This document shows positions 1 through 12,481 of a DNA stretch of 64,000 nt, in pieces; within the stretch, counting starts at the first letter, position 1; every line of letters starts with the position of its first letter. Position numbers and translations under genes: made by a program. The notes under the pieces were generated by a model. That model was not told where the DNA came from, searched no databases, and worked only from the letters and a program-made list of their open reading frames with translations. Source of the stretch: Anaeramoeba flamelloides (lineage: Eukaryota; Metamonada; Anaeramoebidae); the NCBI GenBank assembly GCA_027625915.1, contig JANTQA010000070.1:315001-379000 (forward strand). The letters are read 5' to 3'.

Positions 1-1450
1 GTCAAATTTTTTCTGTTAATGTAGAAATAATATTTTTTAGAATTAATATATAAGTTTTTGTGGATTAATTGGAAAATGACAGATGCGATTTTGTTTCGCC
101 TTTTTTAAGTAGATATTTTTCGATTCTCTGAAACCTGATTATTTGTTCAAACCCATCATCTGTTTTTAATTCGAGACCAAAAACAAATCATTCTATGTGA
201 GATTAAATGAAAATTTTATGTGTTTTTTTATTTATTTTTTTTTATTTGGCAATTTGTAATGTATTTCTAAAAAAAAGAATATTTTTTTGAGTCCAGGGGT
301 TAGGTTGTCTTTTTATTTGGTTCTCAAAATTATTTAAGAAAAAAAAAAACAAAATGGAAAAAAAGTTTGCAATTGGTTGACAAGTTATAAAAAAAAGCAA
401 CCAAAGTAAGTCGGATTTATGCTTAATGAAACCCATTTGAAAAATCTTTGAATTCTGAATATAAATTATTTGGATTTTTTTATAAGAAAGTCTAATTATT
501 AATCGAAAAGAATTTAAAGATTAATGGTTGTTATTTTAATCTCAAATTATTAATAACTTGGCGATTTTTTTTTGTGTAGGTTTTGGTTTCAAAATGGCCG
601 CTTTTGGCGAAATTGTGTTTTTAATTTTGGTTCGTTTTGTTGATTTCAGAATGTTCAATAACCCGTGGTTTCTGATCTAATCTTATTTTTTCAAAATTTA
701 AATGTTGACAAATCTCTAATTCTTGTTTTTTTTTTGATTCAAAGTGTTTATTTTGAAAAGTCTCGTTATAGGTATTAATTTTCGGTTAAATCAAAAACTA
801 AGAATTTTAAATTGGAACCCTACACCACAGAAGGTTTATATAGAAACATTAATTTTTAGAAAACAATATGAAAAAACCATCCTCTAAAAGGGAACATTTA
901 ACCCACCCCAAAAGAAAAGAAGGAACTCAAAAGACACGAATTTAAAAAACAACAATAATTTGGAAACACACTCAACAAAATTGTATTTACAGGAATAATT
1001 TTTAAAATTTAAAAATTAAAAATCGCAAAATTAGGATTATTTAATAATTAGAAAAAACTTTTTTTACAAACAGAGATCTACAACAGAAGACTAAATCTGA
1101 TTGAATCTAAAAAGAAATCCTTTTCCTATGAGTGTGAGGTTGTTAAATGATTCGAAACTTTTTATTTTCGATATTTAATTCTGTTGAAAAAAAACAAAAA
1201 GATTAACAAAAGTTTTATAAAGAGCACAACGAGAATAGACTCTTCGATTTTAATTGGTGGTTCGCAAAAAAAGTGATTTTTGTTTGATTGGTAATATAAC
1301 CACTTTTGGTCTTCTTTGACACAGACACAAAAAAGAATGTTTGAAAACTTTGCACAATTATTGAAACAAATTGTTCATCGTTTAGGCGAATTTTGTTGGA
1401 AAATACAACTAAAAAAAAAATCCAAAGTGATTATTTGTTGAAGGGTTTTA
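1..1450. other. AT-rich intergenic stretch
   Basis: No gene, RNA gene or clear repeat pair was seen. The stretch is A+T-rich with many short A and T runs. The only open frames are short and low-complexity. Confidence 0.5.
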
Positions 1451-2360
1451 CTGTTTTCACAATCTGCAGTTGTGAAAAGTTTAATGAGTGTTTCAAAATA
1501 AAACGTGTGTTTCTTTTTTCTCAAAGAAATACTTGTAATTGAATTATAAATGGGAAAAAATTTTCACTTCCTTTTCAAGATCCCTTTTTACAGATAGAGA
1601 TCGAAACCAAAAAGGTACAAATTACAGCCAGCTTCTTTGAAAATTCTATTTATAAAAGAAAAATATTGAAAATGAAGTGAAAATTTTTTCCCTTTTATTT
1701 ATGAAATATTGGTTTAGATTAAAAGATCCAAAAAATTGACGAAAAACAATAATTAAATCTGGTGGTGATTTAGTAAAGTTCTATTATTAATACCGAAATT
1801 CTAAAAATGAAGGATCAAATTGGAAAATTTATCTCAAAAAAAAGAGTGAATTCTTAATTTATCTTTGCTAGATAAATTCATAGAAATCTCAGAAAAGTTT
1901 TACTTCTTTTTCCATTTTTCAAACCTTTTACAAAAGCTTTTAAATAAAGCAATTTATCACTTTAAATACCAAGAAACTTTGCACCATTTGCTTACTTTCA
2001 AAAGATTCTTTCAATTGAGTTGTTTTAAAAGTGGGGCTCCAAGATAACAAAAATGTGAAATTGAACAAAAAATTTTATTACACAAATCTGAATTTATCAA
2101 TATAAATCATCAAAAAACTAATCAAAAAATTTTAAAAAACAGAGAAAAATTACAAAACATTTTCAATAAATTTCATTCCTAATTTAAAATTTGAGTTAAA
2201 ATCTCAATAGTTTTGTTTCAAAATGGATTTATACTTAGGTATACAATTGGAGAGTGAATTATATTTTTCATTGGAACAACAAGAAAAAAAACTAGTATTT
2301 TAATCTGAAAAACAGGAAAAAGGTCTTTTTGTAGTGGATTTTTTTGATCATTTTTTTTTA
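1451..2360 (+). mobile_element. MT-475 element (non-autonomous TA-flanked MITE), disrupted copy
   Basis: This is a diverged copy of the roughly 475-bp family seen best at 22839-23308. It starts after a TA with CTGTTTTCACA and carries the shared left-end motif GAGTGTTTCAAAATAAAACG. Later family blocks are AAATGAAGGATCAAATT near 1805 and TACTTAGGTATAC near 2233. It ends near a TTTTTGATCA motif. It is about twice the family length because other DNA, including the palindrome at about 1546-1699, lies inside it. No transposase is encoded. Confidence 0.6.
1546..1699. mobile_element. ~150-bp inverted-repeat element nested in MT-475
   Basis: The left arm reads GGGAAAAAATTTTCACTTCC and the right arm is its reverse complement, GAAGTGAAAATTTTTTCCC. 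The loop contains no open frame. A second, more degenerate member lies at about 52812-52955. Its position inside the MT-475 copy makes it the younger insertion. Confidence 0.6.
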
Positions 2361-2511
2361 GAAAAAAACAAAATTTTCTTAACTTGAGATTTCTGAACTC
2401 TAAAAGTTAGGAGAAATCAACAATAATTCACAGAGAAATATAAAACCGTTCATAAAATATTCCAGGCATGCCGAATTGTGGAATTATAATTCAAATGAAA
2501 TGAATGAACTA

Positions 2512-2707
2512 CAGCCAGTTCCACTTTTCAGGTGCAAACTTCAACGAAAAATGAAGGCACAAAAAAAATTCTAAATTAAGGCACAGAATTTAGATTCTAG
2601 TAAAATAAATAGTAAAAAAAAAAAAATTCTAATTTTGTGCCTTAATTTGAGATTTTTTTGTACCTTAAATTCCGTTGACATTTTGTAACTTAAATTTGAA
2701 AAAACTG
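2512..2707. mobile_element. PAL-196 palindromic MITE, copy 1
   Basis: The element is flanked by TA on both sides (2510-2511 and 2708-2709) and begins CAGCCAGTTCCACTTTT. The two halves are near-perfect reverse complements built on an AAGGCACAAA motif repeated in each arm, so the whole element can fold into one hairpin. The right end is the most decayed of the five copies. The TA flanks and CAGT-type ends resemble Tc1/mariner MITEs. No protein is encoded. Confidence 0.85.
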
Positions 2708-2709
2708 TA

Positions 2710-4011
2710 TTTTTTTTAAAAGGTAAAAAATTTAAGGCTTATAATACCCGGTATAATGAAAAAAACCTCTCTAGTTTGAGATAAAAGGTAATATTATTTT
2801 GGCTTTGGTTATGGTTTTGATTTGATAGATCTCTGACTTTGAATATTATTTCCAAAAAGTTCATTAAAAGGAAATTTTGTTTTGAGTTTCTGAAATATGA
2901 ATTTAAGAGTTTAAGACCAATCGAATATAGGAACGAATGACAAAGCATACTTTTTGTTTAGCCAATTAAAATAATGAAGATACCTTAATTTATTTACAAA
3001 TCTATGCATAATAAATGACTTTCGAGAAAATTTTATATTTGATTTTAATTTCCTCAACTTGGAGAAAAATTCAAATAAAAAGATAGATCTATCAATTCTT
3101 CAAACCGTTAATAGTGGGGTTTTAGTTTTGTAATAATTACCAAAGTCAACCATCTCAAAAAATGTACAATAATTTGTGTTTTGAGATATTTGGAATTATT
3201 CGTTTTTATATACCAAGTTAATTTCATCGAAGAAGAGAAAATTTTGAGAATTTCTTTGAACTAAAATTTTATTGTTAAATAAAGTTATCAAACAAACCCC
3301 TTTTTATACAGCCAAAGTAGTTTTTAAACAAATAAAACAATCAAAGGAGACTAAAATTTCAAATAGAGACAATACAAATAATCTTCAAAACTCATAATCA
3401 ACAATTCCTATAACAACTCACATCTTGAAATAATACTACATTTTCGGATTATTATACTATTTGTTGCAAAATAAACGGAAAAAAATTTTTCATTAAGCTT
3501 TTCAAAAAAAAGATTTTATAAATGATTTTAACATATTAATTTTTTAATCCTTAAAAGAAGCTTAAATTAATAATTTCATTTGAGAATTGGAGATTTTGGA
3601 GACTTATTTTTTAATTCTTGGTTTGCTGATTTTTTTGGAAAGCTAAATGAACATTTTGATCTTTTTATTTTACAATTGATAGTAAGATAAGAGGGATGAT
3701 TACCAAATGAAGAAAAATTAAACGTTGAAAATGAGAGAATAACTTTATTTGAACTTAAAAAAGTACCCACTTTACCAACCAACCCATTAAATCAAAAAAA
3801 TCGACAGAAGAATTAACCACTTTACAAAAATAACAAACAATTATTTCCAAACAGAGGAAAAACGAATAGAAAATTTTAATCGAAGTAATTGATTTATTTT
3901 GCTTTTTTTTCTCTTCTCAGCTACAATACACTGACATGAAAAAATAAAATTTCAAATTCCAAGTTAGACAAAACTAGCACTTCAATGCCCATTCCATATT
4001 TGTTAATCTAA
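2710..4011. other. AT-rich intergenic stretch, nothing recognised
   Basis: No gene or repeat could be supported. A 68-codon minus-strand frame at 3576-3782 has no recognisable features and is treated as chance. Confidence 0.45.
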
Positions 4012-4560
4012 ACCCCATTCCACTCAAAGGGGCCCAGCCTAAAATGAAAAAGTCACTTTATTTTTAAGAATCAACTAAAATTGGATTGTTTAGATATAAA
4101 AGAAATAATAAACTACCTATTAGAGTCGATTACAATAAAAGAAAATCCCGAACAAACCATAAATTTCAAAAAAAAAAATGTAAAAAAAAATTTTGGGAAC
4201 TTTTCATTGGAACGTTTTGTGCAAAATTCTAAATTTCTATAGGAAATTAAAATTGTCGAAAATAAGATTTTTTAATGGTTAATATATGAATTTTAAAAGA
4301 ACATACAAAAAATCACTCGTCTTAATGTTAATTGGGGTTTCAAACATTTTTTTTTCAAATTTAATTTTTAAAAAAAAGAAAAGAAGAAAAAAAGAAAAGA
4401 AAAAAGAAAAATACGAAAAAAAAAAAAAACAATTTTGAAGACGCGAAAAAAAGAATTTGATCTAAAAATTGCAATTTTAGTTTAAAAAGAATAAGGAATT
4501 AAACTCATAGAATGTGTTCTATTTCTTCAATAAAACTAGACCCCTTTGACCAAAAATGAG
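4012..4560 (+). repeat. REP-650 dispersed repeat, copy 1
   Basis: This copy aligns by eye along its length with those at about 8786-9339 and 20648-21340. Shared blocks in order are CACTCAAAGGGGCCCAG, CATAAATTTCAAAAAAA, TTCATTGGAAC, TTAATGTTAATT, a purine-rich tract and GAATGTGTTCTATTTCTTC. The right end, GACCCCTTTGAC, is an imperfect inverted copy of the left end, so the element has terminal inverted repeats of about 20-25 bp. No coding region is present. Confidence 0.65.
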
Positions 4561-4968
4561 TTTATTTTATCCACAATATAATCAACAAAATATTCTTAAA
4601 TATCTTGGGAGCATTATATTCATTGTTTCCAATATAACTACACTTTTTAAAAGTCTCTAGTCGAGAAAAAGGGTCTTTTTTGGGTAAAAATATTTAAATG
4701 GATACCACAATGAATTTTACTTCAATTCGACTTTAGGGTATTTTTTTAAATAGATAATAACCAACAGTTTTGAAAACACTCTAATCTTCTAAAAAATCCA
4801 AATAGAAAAAAAAATAACTGATTGTAAATGTTACCTGCCAGTAGAATGCCATCAAGTGTCTACCCTTTTTTATTAATTTGAGAAATTAAAAGAAATTTTA
4901 AGAAATTTTCTTTTTATTTCCCAAATTAAAAAAAAGATAACGACGATTTTCCAGAATTTAAAAGAATG

Positions 4969-5120
4969 TAGTAAAAACGAAAGGATTGTTTTACCAATTC
5001 TTTTGAATTCCGGAAAACCTAACGAGAGTGTCCGCCAAGTGCCTAGCTTTTCCAGGATTTAAAAGAATTGGGCAAAATCTTTGATTTTTCTCTATTCTTT
5101 TAAATTCTGGAAAAGCTAAC
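4969..5120. repeat. Two adjacent short hairpin repeats
   Basis: Two units of about 65-75 bp each start with TTTTCCAGAATTTAAAAGAAT or TTTTCCAGGATTTAAAAGAAT and end with the inverted sequence, ATTCTTTTGAATTCCGGAAAA or ATTCTTTTAAATTCTGGAAAA. Between the arms is a shared AAAATCTTTGATTTT-type loop in the second unit. Relatives lie at about 15085-15158 and 15769-15836. Confidence 0.7.
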
Positions 5121-5214
5121 GGCAGTTTTTTTTTTACGTTTTGGAAATTATGGAAATTTTCTTAAATTTTTGGTTTATTTAAAAAATTAAAAAAAGGCAC
5201 AACTAAACGAGATA

Positions 5215-5490
5215 TAGATTTTCTTGAGGTTTTCGATTTTATTTGTAAAATATATTGATTTTGGTTAGGGTTGTTTGAGTTTTCTATTTATTTGTAAAGT
5301 GTTCTAGGTTTTTTTTTTGCTTTTTGAAATAAACAGAAAATTTTAATAAATTTTCTGTTTATTTCGAAAATTAAAAAAAACCGAATGAAAATCAATAGAT
5401 TTTGAAATAAAATAGAAAACCTCAAAAAAACTAGAACGCTTCACAAATAAACAGAAAACTCAAGAAAATCTAACCGAAATATCAAAAAAA
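5215..5490. repeat. Large imperfect palindrome with rearranged arms
   Basis: The centre at about 5328-5362 pairs GAAATAAACAGAAAATTT with AAATTTTCTGTTTATTTC. The outer arms also match in reverse complement: TTGAGTTTTCTATTTATTTG on the left against CAAATAAACAGAAAACTCAA on the right, and a second pair around GAGGTTTTCGATTTTATTT. The two outer blocks occur in a different order in the two arms, so it is not a simple hairpin. No coding capacity. Confidence 0.65.
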
Positions 5491-6069
5491 AATATTTTTT
5501 CCAATATAAAAGAACAAATTATTCTTTAATAGTCAAAATAATTGATTCCCTATTTGAAAGATATTTATTAAATTTAAAATGCTTTTAAAATATATTATTA
5601 CAACCTCTTAACTGTGAAAAAAAAAATATTCGAATTTTTTAATATTAAATTTAAAAAAATATTAATAGAAACTGGAAAAAAGGATTTTCTAACTTTAATT
5701 ATAAAATATCTCAAAAAATAATATTTGATCAAAGATATTTTATCAACCAATAGTGTTGATTAAATTAAAGTTATCAAAAAGTAATAAATTAGCAAATATT
5801 TAATTTTTTTTTTCAAAATATTTATTCAAGTTGTGTAGTGAAATAAACACTGACAAGATTTTTAATTTTTGATTGATTAGTACTATATTAGATTTCTATA
5901 TAAACATAGTATGTTTTTATTGTGTGTAAAGTAAATTAGTGAATCAGAACTCAAATAGCACTAAAAAATCTATTATAAATCTTATTAAACAATAAATTCT
6001 AAAATTTTTTACTAAAGGTCGCCATTAAAAATTTTCATGATGTGAATTTTTTTATTAATTTCTTTACTA
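5491..6069. other. AT-rich intergenic stretch, nothing recognised
   Basis: No gene or repeat could be supported in this stretch between the palindrome and the second PAL-196 copy. Confidence 0.4.
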
Positions 6070-6263
6070 CAGTCAGTTCCACTTTTAAGGCACAAACTTT
6101 CAACGAAATGATTACACAAAAAAATCCCAAATTAAGGCACAAAATTTATAATTTTTTTTTTACAAATTATTTTACTAGAACCAGAATTTTGTGCTGTAAT
6201 TTGAGATTTTTATTGTGCCTTAAATTGTGTTGTGAGTTTCCGCCTTAAAAGTGAAATCGACTG
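6070..6263. mobile_element. PAL-196 palindromic MITE, copy 2
   Basis: It is flanked by TA (6068-6069 and 6264-6265), begins CAGTCAGTTCCACTTTTAAG and ends with its inverted form CTTAAAAGTGAAATCGACTG. The internal AAGGCACAAA units are conserved. Both TSD-like dinucleotides are intact and the arms are well preserved. Confidence 0.88.
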
Positions 6264-6265
6264 TA

Positions 6266-7297
6266 AGCAATAAAAATAAAAACTCAAAATAATAGTCTCA
6301 CAATATTCCATAATTCAATTTTATAACTTCACAAAGTTGCTATTTTGTTAATTTTTAAATTTTAAAGTTTAACTTAATAATAATCATAATAAAAACCCAA
6401 CTACTTGTTATTTTTTTTTCCTTTTTTGAAAAAAAACTAATTGTAACATTAATAGATTTCAAATATTTCAGAAATAATTGGTCAAAGAATTTATTTGTTA
6501 TTTATTTAATTTAAAAAAAAAACGATTTTTTTAGTAACTAATCTACATTTCGCCACAAATTTAAGAAAGACATTTTGCAACTTTGGAGTCTGAATATTGT
6601 TAAATCAACATTTAAATATGTTATAAAATTTAGATTTTTTTTCTGAATTTTTTGAGTTTTTTACTAAAACATGGATCATTTTTAATTGATGAGATTAACA
6701 AATATTACTATTTTACTAATCGGTTTTTTAGATAAATTGGAATCATGTTTTACTGATGTATTCATGTCTAATATCAACATACTTTGATCTTAGGTTTCTC
6801 CTTGGTTGATTGTAATCCCTTAAAATAAGGGGAAGTGTTGTGTATTTGGAAACATTTTAAATCAAATCATTTTATTAAAGAAAAAAACTTTTTAAAATAA
6901 TAACCGGCTACTTATTAGAACGATGATTAATTAAATCACACGTGTTCAAAACCATATTCAATCAATAAAAAAAAAACAAGAATAATAATTATTATTGTCC
7001 AAACTCTTATAAATTCACATACCTCTTATACCTTTTCAAAAAAAGTTGATCTAATTAGGTTATAAAACAACAAAAGGGTATTCTATAGACAATACGCACT
7101 TTAATGAACTTTGGGTGGGTTTATCACCCAGTTCATAAAAAATTTATTCAAAAGATATTTCCAAAAAAGTGGGGTAAATATATTTTAAAATAAATTTATT
7201 TAACTCAATCTTCTTAAAAAAATTTTTCAATATACAAAATTATATTCAACTATTTATTGATTCGTGCTATTTTTTAAATTTTTTTCTCGGTGTTGTG

Positions 7298-7332
<35 letters not shown>

Positions 7333-8785
7333 GTTTCTAATCTTGATTTTATCTGATATTTTTTTAGGGTGAAAATTCTTGTTTATTTTTTTTATTTTCT
7401 TTGATTGAAAAAAATGTTTTAATGTCTTTATTAAAGTAAATAGATATAAATAGAAATCAAAAGGTAATACTGTATTTGGTCATTTAAAAAATATTTTATA
7501 TTCATTTGATATTTCCAGGTTTTTTTGAAATTGGCTTTGTACATTGTTTTCTATCATAATCATCACTATTGTTTTTTTTTTTTTATTTTTTGAAAATATT
7601 TAAACAAGAATATATTGAAATTAATATCCGGGTGGTTTATTGGGTCTATATTAATATTAAACTTAATTTGGTGGTGTCAATTAACGGATACCTCCACTCA
7701 CAAAGATTTTTTTTATGAAATGTAAAATAAATGTCTCACTTTTTTGGAAATAACTTGTATAAAAAGTAGTTAAGTTCAAATAATGTCAACTAAACAAGAA
7801 TTTTCCTAATATTGACAATTAAAAATCTTATCATTTATTTTTCTTCATACACTCTATATTTTTCACTTCTTACCTGAAAAAAAATAATAATTTTCACAAA
7901 GCCCCAAATATTACCAAGTCACCTTAAAAAATTCACTTTATAATCCAAAAGGTGCCCTTTTTTTAAAAATACATACCAAGCCATTGGACTTACATTCATA
8001 TATACCAATTTCCAAAAAATAATTTTTCAAATCATCAAATTCTTCTCTCTTAAACGCTTTAAAAATTATTGTGGATTTAAAGATCGATCAATACAGAACT
8101 AAAATAACATTACCTTGGACCCAACAAAAGTCATTTTTTTTTCGCCACCAAGTTATTGCAAATATTAACTATTATAGCCCATCCTAATTAAAAGGGTACC
8201 ATGGTGTATAAAGTGTAGATTCTAGTTATTTAAGTTCTCAGTTTACAGGGGTTAAGCTTAATATGAATTTTTATGTTGGTATAAATACATTTTTTTTTCA
8301 AATTTTAGGGTATAGTTTACAAATGAATGCCGAGAAGTCTATGCACTTTGCCCTTTCGCTGTAGTTAAGGTTCAGATTATCTATTATCCCTTATCTGAAA
8401 AAAATTATTTTAACAAAAAAAAATAGATTTTTGGAGTTTTGTTAGTTTTTTTAATTTTTTTGATATATTGTAAATACATACTTATAACAGAATTTCAATA
8501 AATATTAGTATTGGTTTAGAGTAAAATTATTCCTTACTTATGTAGTTTTTCAAAGATTTGAGTGTATTTATAAATTGTGGGAAATACCAATTGGATAAAT
8601 TCATGCTTTTTTGTATTGATCATTGTCACACCATTGGTATTTGTGAGTATAACAGGAAAAATATAAAAAGAAACAAAACTTCAAAAATCTTTTTTTTTTT
8701 TTTTGTAAAAATAATTTATTTATCATAATGAATAAAAGATCGTATGTAATCTTAATAGGTATGGAATGGTGGTATTTGTATTATG
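6266..8785. other. AT-rich intergenic stretch with scattered transposon ends
   Basis: No gene was found. An (AT)n microsatellite lies at 7301-7329. At about 7098-7140 an ACTTTAATGAACTTTGGGTG motif resembles one terminus of the TIR element at 13790-14033, but a matching second end was not found. Confidence 0.4.
7301..7329. repeat. (AT)n microsatellite
   Basis: An uninterrupted AT dinucleotide run of about 29 bp. Confidence 0.95.
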
Positions 8786-9339
8786 TGACCCGTTTAACTC
8801 TCGGGGGTGAACCAAGGGGGGGGTTACTTTTTTTTTTTTTAAGAACCAACCAAAATTAAATTCTTTAGAAATTAGCAAAACAATACATTTCTGATTAGAA
8901 CTGACAGATATGGAAAAGGAATATCTCACAAACCATAAATTTCAAAAAAAAAAAAAAAAAATGTTTAAAAAACTTCTTGGTCACTTTAATTCGGATGCCA
9001 TATACAGATTTTCAATTTCTAAAGAAAATTAATTTTTTTGAAAATAAAATTTATAAATAGTAATTATGAGAATTATAAGAGAAACACACTGCTTCAATTT
9101 TCTTAATGTTAATTGATAATATCGGTATTTTTTTTCAAATCGGCTTATTAAGAAGAAATTAAAAGGAAAAGAAAAAAAGCTAAAAAGCAAAATATAATAC
9201 ACAAAAGAAAAAATTGATTAAAATGGGTAAAAATTATATAGATTTCAAAAAAGAAAATTTATATTGAGGTTTAATATTGTATTAAACTTGTAGAATGTGT
9301 TCGATTTCTTTAACGAGGCTATCTCAATTTGGCACAGTG
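8786..9339 (+). repeat. REP-650 dispersed repeat, copy 2 (diverged)
   Basis: It shares the ordered blocks ACCATAAATTTCAAAAAAA, TTCTTAATGTTAATTG and GTAGAATGTGTTCGATTTC with the copies at 4012 and 20648, but it is the most diverged of the three and its ends are poorly kept. An (AT)n tract follows directly. Confidence 0.55.
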
Positions 9340-9348
9340 TGGTTTATC

Positions 9349-9374
9349 TATATATATATATATATATATATATA
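9349..9374. repeat. (AT)n microsatellite
   Basis: A TA dinucleotide run directly after the REP-650 copy. Confidence 0.92.
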
Positions 9375-10574
9375 AAGATATAGAATTCTTTAGGAATTAA
9401 ATCTTTATTATTATCATCATCATTATTACTAAGGTTGAGTTGAATTCCTTTTTTTAATAATTATTAAAATATGTGTACAGGTTTAAAATATGTACATTGG
9501 GTGATTTTAATCAAGTTTTATCTACATTGGGACAATCTAATAATTAATGTAACATGTCCCAATTACTCGCCCGGGTGTACTTTGGTGGGGAAGTTCTTAT
9601 TTCTTAAGTAAAATTTAAAATTTTACATCTGGTTAAAATGTTTCAAAGAATCTCAATAATACAATTTCATTCAAATTGTAAATACTTTTGATTTTTGTAA
9701 AATATGAAAATGATTTTTTCATCTTTTAGTTTTTTGTTTTCATTTCATTTTTAGAATTACCAAACTTGTTTCAACGGATCAATTTTTTTTTGAACAATTG
9801 ATATTATGTTAAAGTTGGGTTGTTCCAAAAAGAAGAACCCAAATATAATTAAAAGATAGTATCTAACCTTTGATCGATCAGTATTCCTAATAGAATTTAA
9901 ACAAATTCACCAAATGGGTTTTCTTGTTTTGCCCATCTAAAAAATTTTTAATACACCCTTGATTTATTGTATTGGTAATTTTTTATTTTTTGTTTTGCGA
10001 GTATTGTAATTTATAAACCATGGATAACATTACAATAAGTGAATGGTTCTAATTTGGTATTTCTTCTTGAATTGATTAAATGAGTTTTTTTTTTTTTTTT
10101 ACAAATTGAATTTTGGTATGTTAAAAATTTTGAGTTGTGGTTTAGTATTAAAGAAAAACATATTTTTTTTTTTTAACTTTTTAGCTGTTTTTTTTTGCCC
10201 CAAGTTAGATACTGGGTTCCAAAAACAAACAGTGGTGGGTTATGTTCCTTTTTTTTTTAATAATAAATTTTCCAATTTCTTCTTTAAGTAAACACTTCAA
10301 GACTCAAGAAATAATATTGCTTTAGTAAATAGAAGATTTCATCATTTTTTAAAATTCTCAACAAAATCAATGATTATTACTTTTAACAATATCCATTTTT
10401 TCAACCCCTTAAAAAAAATAAAATCATAATAAGGTGGTTGTTTCAAAATCAAAGTAATGGATGGGTGTATATACCATTGTTAAATATACTCTTCTCCCAG
10501 AAAAAAGTTGAACTTTACAAAAAAAAAAAAATCATCGTTATTTTTTTTTACATGCTTTTTTAATTCAATTTTTA
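9375..10574. other. AT-rich intergenic stretch, nothing recognised
   Basis: No gene or repeat could be supported. A 61-codon plus-strand frame at 10106-10291 is dominated by Phe runs from T tracts and is not credible as a gene. Confidence 0.4.
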
Positions 10575-11150
10575 AGATGGTATAAGGTGACACGCCTAAG
10601 TCCGATTCAAATTTAAAAGTATATGTATAAGTATTTTCAGAAATTTTTAAATTAGGGATACAATTTGTTCAATTTTTTTGCAATTTTAGCAAAGTCAACA
10701 ATATTTCAAAATCATTGATCAATTAAAAATCAAATTTTAAAAATAAATATAATGATAAAATCGAGTTATCTATTAGAATAAATACAATTACTATTTTAAT
10801 ATTCAGTTCTATATACTAGAAATATTTGTTTTTCATCTAAAAATAAAATAAAAAAAAGTAAAAAAAAATTAAGATATTTATTTTGAAATTTAGTTTATTT
10901 AAGAGCTTTATTGATTTTTTTTTTTAAGCGACTCTACCTTTTGAGAAAAAATGTCCTATTTGATCTTTCATTTTTAGAATTTCTTTTTTAATCTTTGATC
11001 AATCAAAAATCAAAACCATATTCACTTATTTTTTGCTGTCAGTTTGTATTATCCTTTGTACTATATGGGTCCACTTTAAAAAACAGAAACACTTCTTTTT
11101 ATTTAAAATAAATTTTTAATCTAACTCTTCTGATATGATTCTATCAATAG
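10575..11150 (-). mobile_element. MT-475 element, old diverged copy
   Basis: Blocks seen in other minus-orientation copies recur in the same order: AATTAGGGATACAATTTGTT near 10650, TTTGATCTTTCATTTTTAGA near 10958, and a CTTCTTTTTATTTAAAATA right-end block near 11092. The termini are too decayed to place and the length exceeds the family norm, so other insertions are likely. No coding content. Confidence 0.4.
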
Positions 11151-11860
11151 CTCAAACATAAAATAGAAAAACAATACGTCTTATTCGCTTCGTCTTTAAT
11201 ACACAAACTTTAAAATTGGTTTTGATGAATTTTATTATCGATGCTGTGTTGCCTTAAAAATTTTTAAAAACTTTAATTATGAAATACTAATATCCAATTC
11301 CTGAAAGAGAAAGAAGTTTCAATTTGTTGGTTCACTCAAGGAAGGGTTTCGATAAAAGCGAAAATTTATGTTAATGTATTCGTTTCGATTGAAATAGAAT
11401 TTATTTTAATCGAACTGTATTTTTTTCTTTCAGCCAAGAGTTGTTTGAACACTCACCTTGAATCACTTTTGTGAGTAATAAAATAAATCCTAAAAATATT
11501 ACAATTTCTTTTGTTTGAAAATAAAAATAAATCTTTTGGGTTCTTTGGTTCAAAAAGAAGCAGTTAGTCGGTGAAAATAGACTTTGATTATACAAGGGGG
11601 TGGCGATGAAAAATATTTCGAAGAACAGGATTTTTCCAATTAAAAAGAAGAAAGATCTTGCGAATATTTTAGAACAAAACCAATCTCTTTTAAAACACCC
11701 ATTTGCGACTTTTCATAATTCTTAAACAAACTCAGAATTATTTATGAAATTTCTATAGCTGTTTTCTCAACATAATTTTCAACAATTGTTACCATTAGCT
11801 TGTGTTTATCAATGATTTTAAGTTGTTTGTTCACAAAAATGATGTTAACAAATCATTTTT
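11151..11860. other. AT-rich stretch upstream of the PLAC8 gene
   Basis: No independent gene was seen. The 3' part may hold the promoter and 5' untranslated exon of the downstream gene, but no promoter motif could be identified. Confidence 0.35.
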
Positions 11861-11885
11861 CTTTAATTTATTCAAATCTAATTAT

Positions 11886-11893
11886 ATCTCAGT
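11886..11893 (+). other. Candidate 5'UTR splice donor of the PLAC8 gene
   Basis: The sequence TCTCA|GTAAGT matches a strong donor. Joined to the acceptor ending at 12481, the last A of this exon would be followed by TG TCT GAT CTC TGG, creating an ATG across the junction. The start codon of the PLAC8 protein would then be split by a 590-bp intron. This is inferred from phase and consensus alone; no transcript is available. Confidence 0.4.
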
Positions 11894-12481
11894 AAGTTTT
11901 TCTTTTTTTTTGATTTTTTTTTTTTTTTTTGTGTAAAAGCTTTTTCTTTTTTTCTTGTTTTTTTTTTTTTTTCTTTCTTTTTTATTTATTCAAAAAAATA
12001 ATTTTTTTTTTTTGTGAGCAAGACATCCAATCAAACCATACTAAAGAAAATTTTACTTTCCGAAAAAAAAAAAATATTCGAAAAAACAACCAACAAGCAT
12101 TCAATTTTTTTTTTCTAATTTTGTTTTTTTTATTTTTCTTCTTCAACTATAACACTCATTTGAATAATTGCTTTTTCTGTTTCTTAATTTTTTTAGAAAA
12201 AATATTTACTATTCCTTGTGAAGAATAATTCTAAAATTCGTTCTTCTTTGAAAAGAAGAAAAATCTCGATTCATCATCATTATTTTTATTTTTTTTTTTT
12301 TCTTTTTATTTTTTTTCTTAAATGAGATTTCGGAAATTCCAATTTTTTAACGTGTGGTTTAATTGAAGAACAAGGATGATCATATTTTTTTTTTATTTTT
12401 TTATTTTTTATTTTCGCAACAATAACTTAATTTATTTCTTCTTTTTTTAAATTATTTTTATTTTTCTTGAAAAAATTATAG

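Noticed and set aside
11929-12228. 99-codon frame upstream of the PLAC8 gene
   Set aside because: It is mostly Phe from T tracts and lies within the proposed 5' intron.
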